DNA of 64,000 nucleotides from NCBI GenBank assembly GCA_900767675.1, contig CAAFZX010000038.1:1-64000 (forward strand), written 5' to 3'. A program made the translations under genes and the position numbers. Under the pieces are notes generated by a model that saw only the letters and a program-made list of their open reading frames with translations, did not search any database and was not told where the DNA came from. The stretch's first letter is position 1, and the number at the start of each line of letters is the position of its first letter. This DNA comes from an uncultured Collinsella sp. GTDB lineage: Bacteria; Actinomycetota; Coriobacteriia; Coriobacteriales; Coriobacteriaceae. This document shows positions 27,665 through 36,012 of the stretch, one piece after another.

Positions 27665-28672
27665 GTGGCGAACGCCATCGACCAGCTCACGGACCGCGTG
27701 CTCGTGCTCGGCCGCCTCACCATCGTCCGCCGTGCCATCACCGCCGTGGCGGTCACCATTTCCGCCGTTCTCCAGACATTCCTGATCCAGGCGTTCATTC
27801 GGCCCGCCGACCTGCTTCCGAGCGGTCTTACCGGCGTCGCGGTCCTGCTCGATCGCGTTACCTCGCTCGGCGGCGTTCACATCGACATCTCGCTCGGTAT
27901 GCTCGCGCTCAACATCCCCGTGGCGCTCCTATGCTGGAGCGGCATTAGCAAGCGCTTCGTCATCTTCTCGATGATGCAGGTCATGCTCTCGTCGCTGTTC
28001 CTCAACGTCTTTCACTTCGCGCCGTTTTTGGGCGACAAGATCATGCTCATCATTTTTGGTGGCGTGGTCTCGGGTCTGGGCGCTGCCATCGCGCTTAAGT
28101 CCGGCGCATCCACCGGCGGCACCGACTTTATCGCGCTGTGGGTCTCCAACCACACGGGCAAGACCATCTGGGGCGTTATCTTTGGTTTCAACTGCTTTAT
28201 CCTGGCGATCTTTGGCTTTATGTTTGGCTGGGACAACGCGGCGTACTCCATCGTGTTCCAGTTTATTTCGACCAAGACCATCGACAGTTTCTATCGTCGC
28301 TACGACCGCGTGACGCTGCAGATCACGACGCGCAAGGCGGACGAGGTCATGACCGCCTATGTTGACCATTTTCAGCATGGCATTAGCTGTGCCGAGGTCA
28401 TTGGCGGATACAGCCGCGAGAAGATGTACCTGCTGCATGCCGTTGTCTCGACCTACGAGAGCCAGGACATTATCAAGCTGGTGTGCGACATTGATCCCGG
28501 CGCCGTGATCAATGTGTTCCACACGCTCAACTTTGTGGGCGGCTGGTGGGGCGGTCATGTCGACGAGCCCATGCCCACGGCCGTTCCCGATCCCGACAAG
28601 CCCGCACGCATGGCCGGCAGGCAGGCGCGCCTCAGCGAGCAAGACAGCCTGCAGCAGGACGACGGCAAGTAA
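27665..28672 (+). CDS. YitT-family membrane protein
   Basis: A 335-residue protein. The N-terminal two-thirds has five to six hydrophobic helices, including LPSGLTGVAVLLDR and the conserved GASTGGTDFIALW. The C-terminal domain (about 210-290, DRVTLQITTRKADEV to the C-terminal side) is DUF2179. YitT proteins are membrane proteins of unsettled function, some linked to small-molecule transport. The start is GTG 27665, with AAAGGAG 7 nt upstream. A TACAAT box (27614-27619) may belong to its promoter. It lies between the HAD and GntR genes of locus 1. Confidence 0.9.
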   Translation: MANAIDQLTDRVLVLGRLTIVRRAITAVAVTISAVLQTFLIQAFIRPADLLPSGLTGVAVLLDRVTSLGGVHIDISLGMLALNIPVALLCWSGISKRFVIFSMMQVMLSSLFLNVFHFAPFLGDKIMLIIFGGVVSGLGAAIALKSGASTGGTDFIALWVSNHTGKTIWGVIFGFNCFILAIFGFMFGWDNAAYSIVFQFISTKTIDSFYRRYDRVTLQITTRKADEVMTAYVDHFQHGISCAEVIGGYSREKMYLLHAVVSTYESQDIIKLVCDIDPGAVINVFHTLNFVGGWWGGHVDEPMPTAVPDPDKPARMAGRQARLSEQDSLQQDDGK

Positions 28673-28725
28673 GGATTTGCTGTATGTGGTGTATCGTTTT
28701 ATCAATATGAGGTAACATGAAACTA

Positions 28726-28734
28726 GACGTTATA
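28726..28734. promoter_or_regulatory. GACGTTATA operator upstream of GntR
   Basis: GACGTTATA, extended to GACGTTATATACGT, is nearly palindromic. It lies 43 nt upstream of a GntR gene, a position suited to autoregulation, and matches motifs before 21596, 22861 and 43169. Confidence 0.5.
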
Positions 28735-28776
28735 TACGTATTAGTTATTTCAATATTTCGATAAGAGTGATTAGAT

Positions 28777-29496
28777 ATGCCTGCGCCTAAAAATGCACCG
28801 CTTTACCAGCAGATTTACGACGAGATCAAGGATGCGATCGAGAAAGGTGTTTATGCACCCAAGGAGCGTATTCCGTCCGAGCTCGAGCTAGCCGAGCAGT
28901 ACGAGGTGAGCCGAATTACGGTGCGTCGCGCCGTCGAGGAGCTGTGCTCCGATGGCTACCTGGTTAAGCAGCAGGGCCGCGGCACTTTTGTTTCCACGCC
29001 GCACATCAATCGCCAGTTCCACGCCTCGACGCTGCAGACGTTTACCGCGCTGTGTGCCGGCAATGGCATGAAGGCGGGCGCACATGTGGTCGATCGCCAG
29101 ATCGTTCCGGCGCGCCAAAACGAGATGGAGTTCTTTGGCCTGCAGAAGGATGCGCTGCTGCTGCATATCAAGCGCGTGCGTACGGCCGACGGCGAGCCCA
29201 TCTTTGAGGAGAACATCTTTGTGCCGTTTGACGCCTACCGTGAGCTGTTGACGGCCGATCTTGAGGACAAGTCGATTTTTGCCGAGGTCGAGCGTGTTGG
29301 CGGAACGCCGATCGTCTCGGTTGGCTACCGCACGGTCGAGGCCGTTCGAGCCAATGCCGAGCAGGCGGCCGAGCTGGGCATTGCTCCGCACGATCCGCTG
29401 CTTAACCTGCGCGCCGGCTTTATCGGTCCCAACGACGAGCCGGTCCTGATGGGTAAGCAGTACTACGTGGGATCGCGCTACGTTATGGTCATGTAG
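28777..29496 (+). CDS. GntR/HutC-family regulator of locus 1
   Basis: A 239-residue regulator. The winged helix spans about 8-75 (IPSELELAEQYEVSRITVRRAVEEL, then QQGRGTFVS); the UTRA ligand domain spans about 95-235 and ends GKQYYVGSRYVMVM. It resembles the 31855 paralogue more than the 19415 one (GSRYVxxx end). It is the best candidate to bind the shared GACGTTATA motif, which lies in its own promoter, in those of the DMT and PTS genes and in that of the SIS gene at 43169. No evident ribosome site stronger than GATTAG-type purines precedes its ATG. Confidence 0.9.
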   Translation: MPAPKNAPLYQQIYDEIKDAIEKGVYAPKERIPSELELAEQYEVSRITVRRAVEELCSDGYLVKQQGRGTFVSTPHINRQFHASTLQTFTALCAGNGMKAGAHVVDRQIVPARQNEMEFFGLQKDALLLHIKRVRTADGEPIFEENIFVPFDAYRELLTADLEDKSIFAEVERVGGTPIVSVGYRTVEAVRANAEQAAELGIAPHDPLLNLRAGFIGPNDEPVLMGKQYYVGSRYVMVM

Positions 29497-29501
29497 CTCT
29501 A

Positions 29502-29528
29502 GTTGCGCGGTTTTCCAAACCGCGCAAC
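29502..29528. terminator. Hairpin after GntR, probable terminator
   Basis: A perfect 12-bp stem GTTGCGCGGTTT/AAACCGCGCAAC has loop TCC. It lies six nt after the stop codon. The T-tract is weak, so termination may rely on the stem or Rho. Confidence 0.6.
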
Positions 29529-29541
29529 GGCTCGACGCTAC

Positions 29542-29640
29542 AAGCCCGCCAGAGCGGCAATCTGCCTTTCAACTTCGGCGGCATGACCAGAAGATCAATG
29601 TCGCCTTGTTTCAAGGCACCTTGCTCGCTCTGGCGGGCTT
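29542..29640. repeat. Long-loop inverted repeat with internal hairpins
   Basis: The outer arms AAGCCCGCCAGAGCG (29542-29556) and CGCTCTGGCGGGCTT (29626-29640) are perfect (15 bp). The 69-nt loop contains GGCAATCTGCC, GGCGGCAT/ATGTCGCC (one G-T) and GCCTTGTTTCAAGGC. The whole can fold like a cloverleaf. It may be a structured RNA, a complex terminator or a mobile palindrome. Confidence 0.6.
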
Positions 29641-29675
29641 TCGCTGACATTGCCAAAACATCGACTACCCATAGA

Positions 29676-29743
29676 ATGAGCGTGGATAATCTCCCGTTTT
29701 TAGCTCGGTTATGACCTCAAAGTGGGAGATTATCCACGCTCAT
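29676..29743. repeat. Inverted repeat with 20-bp arms containing GAGCGTGGAT
   Basis: ATGAGCGTGGATAATCTCCC (29676-29695) is perfectly repeated in reverse complement at 29724-29743. A further inverted GAGCGTGGAT follows (29761-29770). The same decamer is found at 40759, 40781, 40810, 40864, 40893 and 46016. Confidence 0.9.
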
Positions 29744-29869
29744 CCGGAAAGTGTCCAAAAATCCACGCTCGTTCCCTTCGGATTGTATCGCCCGCGGCCG
29801 GCAGCCGTGCGGCACCGGTCCGCGTGGCGGCGTATAATCGGCGGCAGACGACTTGGACGTTAGGAAACC

Positions 29870-31852
29870 ATGACCGATAGCATGCAGCAGATGGCGCTCG
29901 ACACGCTCGGCGCCTATTTTGGCTACACCTCGTTTCGCCCGGGGCAGGACCGCATGGTTGATGCGATTCTTGCCGGCCGCGATGCGCTCGGCGTTATGCC
30001 TACAGGCGCCGGCAAGTCTATCTGCTACCAGGTGCCCGCGCTCATGCTGCCTGGTATCACCTTTGTGGTGAGCCCGTTGCTGTCGCTTATGGAGGACCAG
30101 ACCCGCGCGCTGCTCGCGGCGGGTGCGCGCCCCAGCTATCTCAACTCCAGTCTTACTCCGGCCCAGCAAAACACCGTGCTCAAGCGGGCGCGCGAGGGCC
30201 GCTATCAGCTTATGTATGTGGCGCCCGAGCGCCTGCTCGAGCCGCGCTTTCTGGCCTTTGCGCAGGAAGCTGCGGCCGAAGGCGGCATCGGCGTGCCGCT
30301 CGTGGCCATTGACGAGGCCCACTGCGTGAGCCAGTGGGGCCAGGATTTCCGCCCCGCCTACCTTCAGATTCGCGAGTTCATCGATTCCCTGCCGCAGCGC
30401 CCCATCGTGGCGGCCTTTACCGCTACGGCGACCGAGCGCGTGCGCGCGGACATTCAGCAGATGCTCGGCCTGCAAAACCCTGCGACGGTGGTGACGGGCT
30501 TCGATCGCAAGAACCTCTACTTTGGCTGCGAGGAGATGGGCGACAAGGCCAAGGCCGCGTGGGTGCGCGACTATGTGATCGCGCATTCGGGCGAGAGCGG
30601 CATCGTGTATTGCTCGACCCGCAAGACGGTCGATGCGCTGGCAGGTGAGCTTGCCGAGGCGCTGGGTCCCAGCGGCATTCGCGTTGGCCGCTACCATGCC
30701 GGTATGGGCAACGACGCCCGTCGCCAAAGCCAGCGCGCCTTTATCGACGACGATATTCAGGTGATGGTTGCCACCAATGCCTTTGGCATGGGTATCGACA
30801 AGCCCAACGTGCGCTACGTGATCCACAACAACGTGCCCGAGAGCATCGAGGCCTACTACCAGGAGGCGGGCCGCGCCGGTCGCGATGGCGACCCGGCCAG
30901 CTGCCACCTGCTGTGGAACGGCAACGATTTTCGCATGCGTCGCTTTTTGATCGACCGCGGCGATGCTGCCGACGAGGCGCTCGACGACGAGCAGCGTGCG
31001 TGGGCGCTTCAGAATCGATATCGTCTGCTCAGCCAGATGGAGGGCTACTGCAATACCACCGGCTGTCTGCGCGAATACATGCTGCGCTACTTTGGCGACG
31101 AGGCCGCAGCCGAGCATGCGACCGCAGCTGGTGCGGGTGGCGCCGCCACGGACGAGGCCGAGGGCTGCGGCAACTGCAGCAACTGCCTCACGCAGTTCGA
31201 GGTCGAGGACGTCACCGATATGGCCCGCGCCGCCGTGCGCTACGTCGCCACGCGCCCCATGCGCTTTGGCAAGTCGCTCATCGCCGACGTGCTCCACGGC
31301 GGCAACACCGAGCGCATTCGCCAGATGCATCTGGACGAGGACCGCGGCTACGGTGAGCTGTCGAGCGAATCGGTCGGGCGCATCAAGGACATCATCGGGC
31401 AGCTGTGCGGCCGCGGTTATTTGGCCACCTCGCAGGGGCAGTACCCGGTCGTGGGGCTGGGCCCGCGTGCTGGCGAGGTCGAGGACGAGGCGTTCGCCTT
31501 TACCGTTAAGCGTCGCGCGTCCAAGCGCAAGGCCTCGGCCCGCGCCCGCCGTGCGGTGGATCTGCTGCGCGAGGAGGCCGAGATGGATCAGCGCCCTCGC
31601 GTGGGCGACGATGCCGAGCTGTTCGAGCGCCTGCGCGCCCTGCGCAAGGAGATTTCGACCGAGCTGGAGATGGCGCCGTACATGGTCTTCTCCGACAGGG
31701 CCCTGCGCGGCCTGTGCCGCCTGCGCCCGCAGACGCGCGACGAGCTTATCCAGGTCAACGGCATTGGCGAGAAAAAGGCCGACGCCTTTGGCGAGCAGTT
31801 TATGGCGGCGATTGAAGAGTTTGAGTCCGAGCATGCGCGGGATGGAGCGTAA
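29870..31852 (+). CDS. recQ: RecQ-family ATP-dependent DNA helicase
   Basis: A 660-residue 3'-5' helicase. Motif I MPTGAGKSICYQ, motif II AIDEAHCVSQWGQDFR (DEAH box and aromatic loop) and motif VI YYQEAGRAGRDG are intact. The RQC zinc site reads CNTTGC..(C)..CGNCSNC (about 390-445). A C-terminal HRDC domain spans about 580-655 (ITVNGIGEKKADAFG-like end). The start ATG 29870 has TAGGA upstream, and a TATAAT box lies at 29833-29838. The stop is 2 nt from the next GntR start, so they are probably cotranscribed. Confidence 0.96.
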   Translation: MTDSMQQMALDTLGAYFGYTSFRPGQDRMVDAILAGRDALGVMPTGAGKSICYQVPALMLPGITFVVSPLLSLMEDQTRALLAAGARPSYLNSSLTPAQQNTVLKRAREGRYQLMYVAPERLLEPRFLAFAQEAAAEGGIGVPLVAIDEAHCVSQWGQDFRPAYLQIREFIDSLPQRPIVAAFTATATERVRADIQQMLGLQNPATVVTGFDRKNLYFGCEEMGDKAKAAWVRDYVIAHSGESGIVYCSTRKTVDALAGELAEALGPSGIRVGRYHAGMGNDARRQSQRAFIDDDIQVMVATNAFGMGIDKPNVRYVIHNNVPESIEAYYQEAGRAGRDGDPASCHLLWNGNDFRMRRFLIDRGDAADEALDDEQRAWALQNRYRLLSQMEGYCNTTGCLREYMLRYFGDEAAAEHATAAGAGGAATDEAEGCGNCSNCLTQFEVEDVTDMARAAVRYVATRPMRFGKSLIADVLHGGNTERIRQMHLDEDRGYGELSSESVGRIKDIIGQLCGRGYLATSQGQYPVVGLGPRAGEVEDEAFAFTVKRRASKRKASARARRAVDLLREEAEMDQRPRVGDDAELFERLRALRKEISTELEMAPYMVFSDRALRGLCRLRPQTRDELIQVNGIGEKKADAFGEQFMAAIEEFESEHARDGA

Positions 31853-31854
31853 CG

Positions 31855-32610
31855 ATGGCATTCGACGATAAAACCGGCAGCTCAGATGTGTCCGCCGTGC
31901 CGCTGTACCAGCAGGTTATGGACGACCTGAAGGGTGAAATCGCCCGCGGCGTGTACCCTGCCGGCTCGCGCATCCCTGCCGAGATGGAGCTCGCGAAGTC
32001 CTACGGCGTGGGGCGCGTCACCGTGCGCCGTGCCATCGAGGAACTATCGCGCGCGGGGTATCTCAACCGTCAGCAGGGGAGGGGCACCTTTGTGTGTGCG
32101 CCCAAGCTCAAGCGCAAGATTCGCCAGAAGGGCGACGTTCAGAGCTTTACTGAGGGTTGCGCTGCCAACGACATGGTGCCGGGTGCGCGTCTGGTGTCGC
32201 GCACGGTGGTCGCGGCGACGCACGAGGATGCGGCGTTTTTTGACGTGGAGCCCGGCTGCGAGCTTATCGTGGTCGAGCGCGTACGCACGGCAGATGGCAT
32301 CCCCGTCATGCTCGAGAACAACGCCTTTGTGCTCGCCGACCATCCCTACCTGCAGACGCTTGCCGACAAGGACCTCACGGACAATTCCATCTTTGCGCTC
32401 GTTGCCGAGCATTCGGGTCGCGCGCCGCTCAAGTCCGACCCCTGCACCGTGGAGATTGCGCTTGCCGATGCTCAGGTGGCCCCGCTGCTGGAGGTGCCGG
32501 TTGGTGAGCCGCTCTTCTATATGGAGGCCTACTTTACCGACGCCGGTGGGCGCCCTCTACTGCTCGGTCGCCAAAAGATCGTGGGCTCGCGCTACGTCTT
32601 CGACATCTAA
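31855..32610 (+). CDS. GntR/HutC-family regulator of locus 2
   Basis: A 251-residue regulator with a short extra N-terminus, then the winged helix at about 15-85 (IPAEMELAKSYGVGRVTVRRAIEEL, then QQGRGTFVC) and a UTRA ligand domain to the end (GRQKIVGSRYVFDI). Its start lies 2 nt after the recQ stop. It is followed by the SIS gene at 32755, with TAGAACA repeats between them. It probably represses that SIS gene and responds to its phosphorylated substrate. Confidence 0.9.
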   Translation: MAFDDKTGSSDVSAVPLYQQVMDDLKGEIARGVYPAGSRIPAEMELAKSYGVGRVTVRRAIEELSRAGYLNRQQGRGTFVCAPKLKRKIRQKGDVQSFTEGCAANDMVPGARLVSRTVVAATHEDAAFFDVEPGCELIVVERVRTADGIPVMLENNAFVLADHPYLQTLADKDLTDNSIFALVAEHSGRAPLKSDPCTVEIALADAQVAPLLEVPVGEPLFYMEAYFTDAGGRPLLLGRQKIVGSRYVFDI

Positions 32611-32620
32611 CGTCCATAGA

Positions 32621-32699
32621 TAGAACAACATAGAACAAATTTGCCGTGATGACTTCACGGGCGTTGTTACACGTGCTATAAATAGAACAACATAGAACG
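32621..32699. promoter_or_regulatory. TAGAACA operator pairs before the SIS gene
   Basis: Two pairs of direct repeats are present: TAGAACA at 32621 and 32631, and TAGAACA at 32683 with TAGAACG at 32693. Each pair is spaced exactly 10 bp, one helical turn, and the pairs are 62 bp apart. Between them is the hairpin CGTGATGACTTCACG. A similar pair occurs at 37381-37404. This looks like a regulator-binding region with possible looping. Confidence 0.6.
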
Positions 32700-32754
32700 A
32701 CTGCAGGTACGAGCTGCTATCGTTCAAAGCCGCCACACAAGGAGGAGCATCAGC

Positions 32755-33723
32755 ATGAACGCACATGATCTGATTCGGGAAATTATCGAGCGCAAGGGCA
32801 AGGTCGAGAACGTCTTTTGGATCGCCTGCGGCGGTTCGATGATCGACCTGATGCCGGCTAACGAGCTGCTCAAGCGCGAGGCCACCACGTTTGCCTCGAC
32901 GGTCTACACGGCACGCGAGTTTTGCCTGATGGCCCCCAAGAGCCTTGGCGAGAAGTCTCTCGTTATTGCATGCAGCCACAGCGGCAACACGCAGGAGGTC
33001 GTCGACGGCTGCGAGATGGCGTTGGCTGCCGGCGCCGAGGTCGTCGCCATGACCGACTGCGAGGGCTCCAAGATCGACAACGGCAAGTGGATCACCTGGG
33101 TCTACCCCTGGGGCGAGGGCGTGCCGCAAGCCGAGGTGCCGCAGGGTATCGGCGCTCTGATCGCCGCCGAGCTGCTCGACCAGCAGGAAGGCTACGAGGC
33201 ACTCGCCGACATGTACGAGGGCCTCAAGCAGATGGATGCGCTGCTGCCCGCTGCGCGCGAGAAGGTCAACGCCGAGCTGGGCGCCCGCTTTGCCGAGCTC
33301 TGCCAGCAGCACAAGTTCTTCTATATCCTGGGGTCCGGCCCCAACTTTAGCCAGACCTACGCCATGGCCATCTGCTCGCTCATGGAGATGCAGTGGCAGC
33401 ACTGCTGCTACATCCACTCCGGCGAGTACTTCCACGGTCCCTTCGAGGCCACCGAGCCCGGCGTGTTCTACTTTGTGCAGCTCGGATCGGGCGAGTGCCG
33501 TCCCATGGAGGAGCGCGCACTGGCGTTCCTCAACACGCACACTGACACGATCATGGTGCTCGATGCGCTCGAGTACGGCGTGGGCGAAGTGCCTGCCAGC
33601 GTGCGTTCGTTCCTGGAGCCGATCTTCTTCTACGCGATGAGCTGCGAGCTGCGCGCTGCCCGCGGCAAGGTCTTCGACCACAGCCCCGAGGTTCGTCGCT
33701 ACATGGGCATCGAGCAGTACTAG
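32755..33723 (+). CDS. SIS-domain deglycase-like protein (paralogue 3)
   Basis: A 322-residue double-SIS protein. It keeps Glu211 (MEMQW) and His227 (GEYFHGPFE) with the catalytic 16-residue spacing. The first domain has WIACGGSMIDLMPA and ACSHSGNTQEVV. No PTS is adjacent, so either it uses a substrate phosphorylated by another permease in the window or a kinase elsewhere. CAAGGAGGAG precedes the ATG. It has its own GntR regulator upstream and ends at a bidirectional terminator. Confidence 0.78.
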   Translation: MNAHDLIREIIERKGKVENVFWIACGGSMIDLMPANELLKREATTFASTVYTAREFCLMAPKSLGEKSLVIACSHSGNTQEVVDGCEMALAAGAEVVAMTDCEGSKIDNGKWITWVYPWGEGVPQAEVPQGIGALIAAELLDQQEGYEALADMYEGLKQMDALLPAAREKVNAELGARFAELCQQHKFFYILGSGPNFSQTYAMAICSLMEMQWQHCCYIHSGEYFHGPFEATEPGVFYFVQLGSGECRPMEERALAFLNTHTDTIMVLDALEYGVGEVPASVRSFLEPIFFYAMSCELRAARGKVFDHSPEVRRYMGIEQY

Positions 33724-33775
33724 GTATCGGGAAAAGCATTCACCTTCGATTCGCAAGGGTACTGCGTGAGTCAAA

Positions 33776-33813
33776 AAGCGGGCCGCGCCGGGGATTTCCG
33801 GCGCGGCCCGCTT
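33776..33813. terminator. Bidirectional terminator between SIS and LDH genes
   Basis: A perfect 16-bp stem AAGCGGGCCGCGCCGG/CCGGCGCGGCCCGCTT (33776-33791 with 33798-33813) has A residues on the left and a short T on the right. The flanking genes converge on it. Confidence 0.88.
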
Positions 33814-33854
33814 AGTATCGTGTTTAGATTCGCAAGGTTGCGGCAGCCTACGGC

Positions 33855-34832
33855 CTACTTTGCGTCGTAGGCCTCGGCATCCCACCAGTCGAGCTGGGCG
33901 ATGTTGTCACGGATGTGCTGACAGCTCTTGTGGAAGCCCTCGAGCTCGTACTCGGACAGGTCGAGCGTATAGACCTCCTCGACGCCCTCGGCACCGATCA
34001 CGCACGGCAGGGAGGTGAAGATGCCCTCCTCGCCATACTGGCCGGTCATAAGCGTAGAGGCCGAAAGCACGGCGTGCTCGTTGTGCAGCACGGCGGCACA
34101 GACGCGCGCGGCGGAGTTGGCGACGGCGTACTCGGTGCACTGCTTGCCCTGGTAGGTTACGTAGCCGCCCTTGCGCGCGAGCTCCTCGATCTCCATGTGG
34201 TCGAAGGCGTACTTGTCGGGGTTCTCGGCCTGAAGCTCGTTGAGGCTCTTGCCGGCGATGGTCGCAGCCTTAAAGGCAGCCAGCTGGCTAAAGCCGTGCT
34301 CGCCGATCATGTAGGCGTCGATGGACTTGGGGCTCACGCCAACCTTCTTGGAGATCTCGGTGCGCAGACGGGCGGAGTCCAGGCCGCAGCCCGAGCCGAT
34401 GATCTTCTTGGGATCGTAGCCGGTCAGGTGCCACAGCTCGGTGCATACGACGTCGCAGGGGTTGGAGATGCTTACGAAGATGCCGTCGAAGCCGGCGTCG
34501 ACGATGCGCTTGGCAAAGGTGCGGGCGGCGTGGGTGGTAAAGAACAGCTCACCGTCGCGGTTGCCGGCGGCCAGCGCGACCTTGCCGGCGGCGTTGACGA
34601 TGACGTCGCAGCAGGCCAGCTCCTCGTAGTGGTCGTAGCAGTTGACGATTTTGGTGTTGTACGGGACAAACGAAAGGGAGTCGCGCAGGTCCTGGACCTC
34701 GGAAGTCACCTTGGCCTCGTTGATATCGCACAGGTACAGCTCGTCGGCAATGCCCTGCATGAGCAGGCTGTTGGCGACATGTGCTCCTACGTGGCCCTGG
34801 CCGACCACACCGATCTTACGCGTCTGGTACAT
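33855..34832 (-). CDS. L-lactate / L-2-hydroxyacid dehydrogenase family
   Basis: A 325-residue NAD-dependent dehydrogenase of the LDH/MDH family. The Rossmann motif GVVGQGHVGAHVA (residues 7-19), the Asn-Pro of SISNPCDVV, LDSARLR and the catalytic His of GEHGFSQ are seen. The substrate loop reads AAGNRDGELF and differs from both LDH (Gln) and MDH (Arg) classes; it is closer to L-2-hydroxyisocaproate dehydrogenases. It probably interconverts a 2-keto acid and an L-2-hydroxy acid to recycle NADH. Start ATG 34832 follows GAAAGGA; the upstream in-frame ATG has no site. Confidence 0.83.
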   Translation of the reverse strand: MYQTRKIGVVGQGHVGAHVANSLLMQGIADELYLCDINEAKVTSEVQDLRDSLSFVPYNTKIVNCYDHYEELACCDVIVNAAGKVALAAGNRDGELFFTTHAARTFAKRIVDAGFDGIFVSISNPCDVVCTELWHLTGYDPKKIIGSGCGLDSARLRTEISKKVGVSPKSIDAYMIGEHGFSQLAAFKAATIAGKSLNELQAENPDKYAFDHMEIEELARKGGYVTYQGKQCTEYAVANSAARVCAAVLHNEHAVLSASTLMTGQYGEEGIFTSLPCVIGAEGVEEVYTLDLSEYELEGFHKSCQHIRDNIAQLDWWDAEAYDAK

Positions 34833-34909
34833 ATATGTATCCTTTCGGCCGAGTTTTTCGCGTCGAACCATTGTAGCGTCCTACTGCCACTTTGCTAGGC
34901 TAAAGCGCC

Positions 34910-34944
34910 GCAGATTTTTGGGACATGCCTTAATCTCTACTTTT
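34910..34944. repeat. Diverged copy of the GGGACATGCC palindrome
   Basis: GCAGATTTTTGGGACATGCC is followed by a decayed arm. It matches the reverse complement of 37586-37624 at about 30 of 35 positions. It lies in the divergent region between the LDH gene and metA. The decayed right arm means it no longer forms a strong hairpin. Confidence 0.7.
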
Positions 34945-35043
34945 GGAGTGATTTGGGCCGCTGACGGCATCGCTGGGCGATGTGCTCGCGCGGATGGGGC
35001 CGCTCGTTGTACCATAACTGCAACTGACTCGTAAGGAGCATCC

Positions 35044-35970
35044 ATGCCCATTCGCATCCCCGACGCCCTCCCTGCCGCTGCGCAGCTCGAGAGCGAGAAC
35101 ATCTTTGTCATGACCGAGTACCGCGCACTGCACCAGGACATCCGTCCGCTGCGCGTGCTCATCCTCAACCTCATGCCCACCAAGATCGCCACCGAGACGC
35201 AGATCATGCGCAAGCTCTCCAACACGCCGCTGCAGGTGGAGGTGGACCTGCTGCGCACCAAAACGCACGAAGCCACGCACGTGAGCGCCGGCCACCTGGA
35301 GACGTTCTACCGCACGTTCGACGATATCCGCGACATCCACTACGACGGCCTGATCATCACGGGCGCGCCGGTGGAACAGATGCCGTTCGAGGAGGTCGAC
35401 TACTGGCCCGAGCTCTGCCAGATCATGGATTGGTCCACCACGCACGTGCACTCTACGCTGCACATTTGTTGGGGCGCGCAGGCGGGTCTCTACCATCATT
35501 ACGGTATCCAGAAGTACGATCTACCGGCCAAGGCAAGTGGCGTATTTGAGCATTATCTGGTGAAGCCGCAAAGCCCGCTGGTCCGCGGCTTCGACGACCG
35601 TTTCTATGCCGTGCATTCGCGCAACACCGATGTGCGCCGCGAGGACGTGGAGGCCGAGCCGCAGCTTGAGATCGTGGCCGTATCCGACGAGGTGGGCCTG
35701 TACATCGTCAAGTCGACCGACAGTCGTCGCTTCTTTGTATTTGGCCACCCCGAGTACGATACCGACACCCTGCGCCTAGAGTACGAGCGCGACGTGAAGC
35801 GCGGGCTCAACCCTCAGGTGCCGGCGCATTACTTCCCGGGCGACGATCCCGCCGCCGAGCCGCGTAACGTCTGGCGCAGCCAAGCTCAGTTGCTCTACAC
35901 CAACTGGCTCAACTATTACGTCTACCAGACCACGCCCTACGACCTGGCCCGCGCCGGCGAGGAGCACTAG
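35044..35970 (+). CDS. metA: Homoserine O-acyltransferase MetA, probably acetyl-CoA-specific
   Basis: A 308-residue class I glutamine-amidotransferase-fold enzyme that activates homoserine for methionine synthesis. The catalytic Cys142 (HICWGAQAG), His235 and Glu237 (FGHPEYD) fall at the canonical numbers. Residue 111 is Glu (TGAPVEQM). In this family Gly at 111 goes with succinyl-CoA and Glu with acetyl-CoA, so this is probably a homoserine O-acetyltransferase despite the MetA fold. Start ATG 35044 with GTAAGGAG upstream. No SAM riboswitch or T-box pattern was seen before it. Confidence 0.95.
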   Translation: MPIRIPDALPAAAQLESENIFVMTEYRALHQDIRPLRVLILNLMPTKIATETQIMRKLSNTPLQVEVDLLRTKTHEATHVSAGHLETFYRTFDDIRDIHYDGLIITGAPVEQMPFEEVDYWPELCQIMDWSTTHVHSTLHICWGAQAGLYHHYGIQKYDLPAKASGVFEHYLVKPQSPLVRGFDDRFYAVHSRNTDVRREDVEAEPQLEIVAVSDEVGLYIVKSTDSRRFFVFGHPEYDTDTLRLEYERDVKRGLNPQVPAHYFPGDDPAAEPRNVWRSQAQLLYTNWLNYYVYQTTPYDLARAGEEH

Positions 35971-36012
35971 ACTGCGACTGTGGCGCTGTAGCCGTGGCTG
36001 ATGTGGCAGCGG

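Noticed and set aside
29717..31861. 714-codon open frame on the minus strand opposite recQ
   Set aside because: The plus strand encodes a full RecQ with all helicase motifs and a clear start. The opposite frame is an artefact of high GC with regular codon use and has no recognisable motif.
34872..35043. SAM riboswitch or T-box upstream of metA
   Set aside because: I looked for the conserved cores and found none. The region holds only a decayed palindrome and AT-poor leader.
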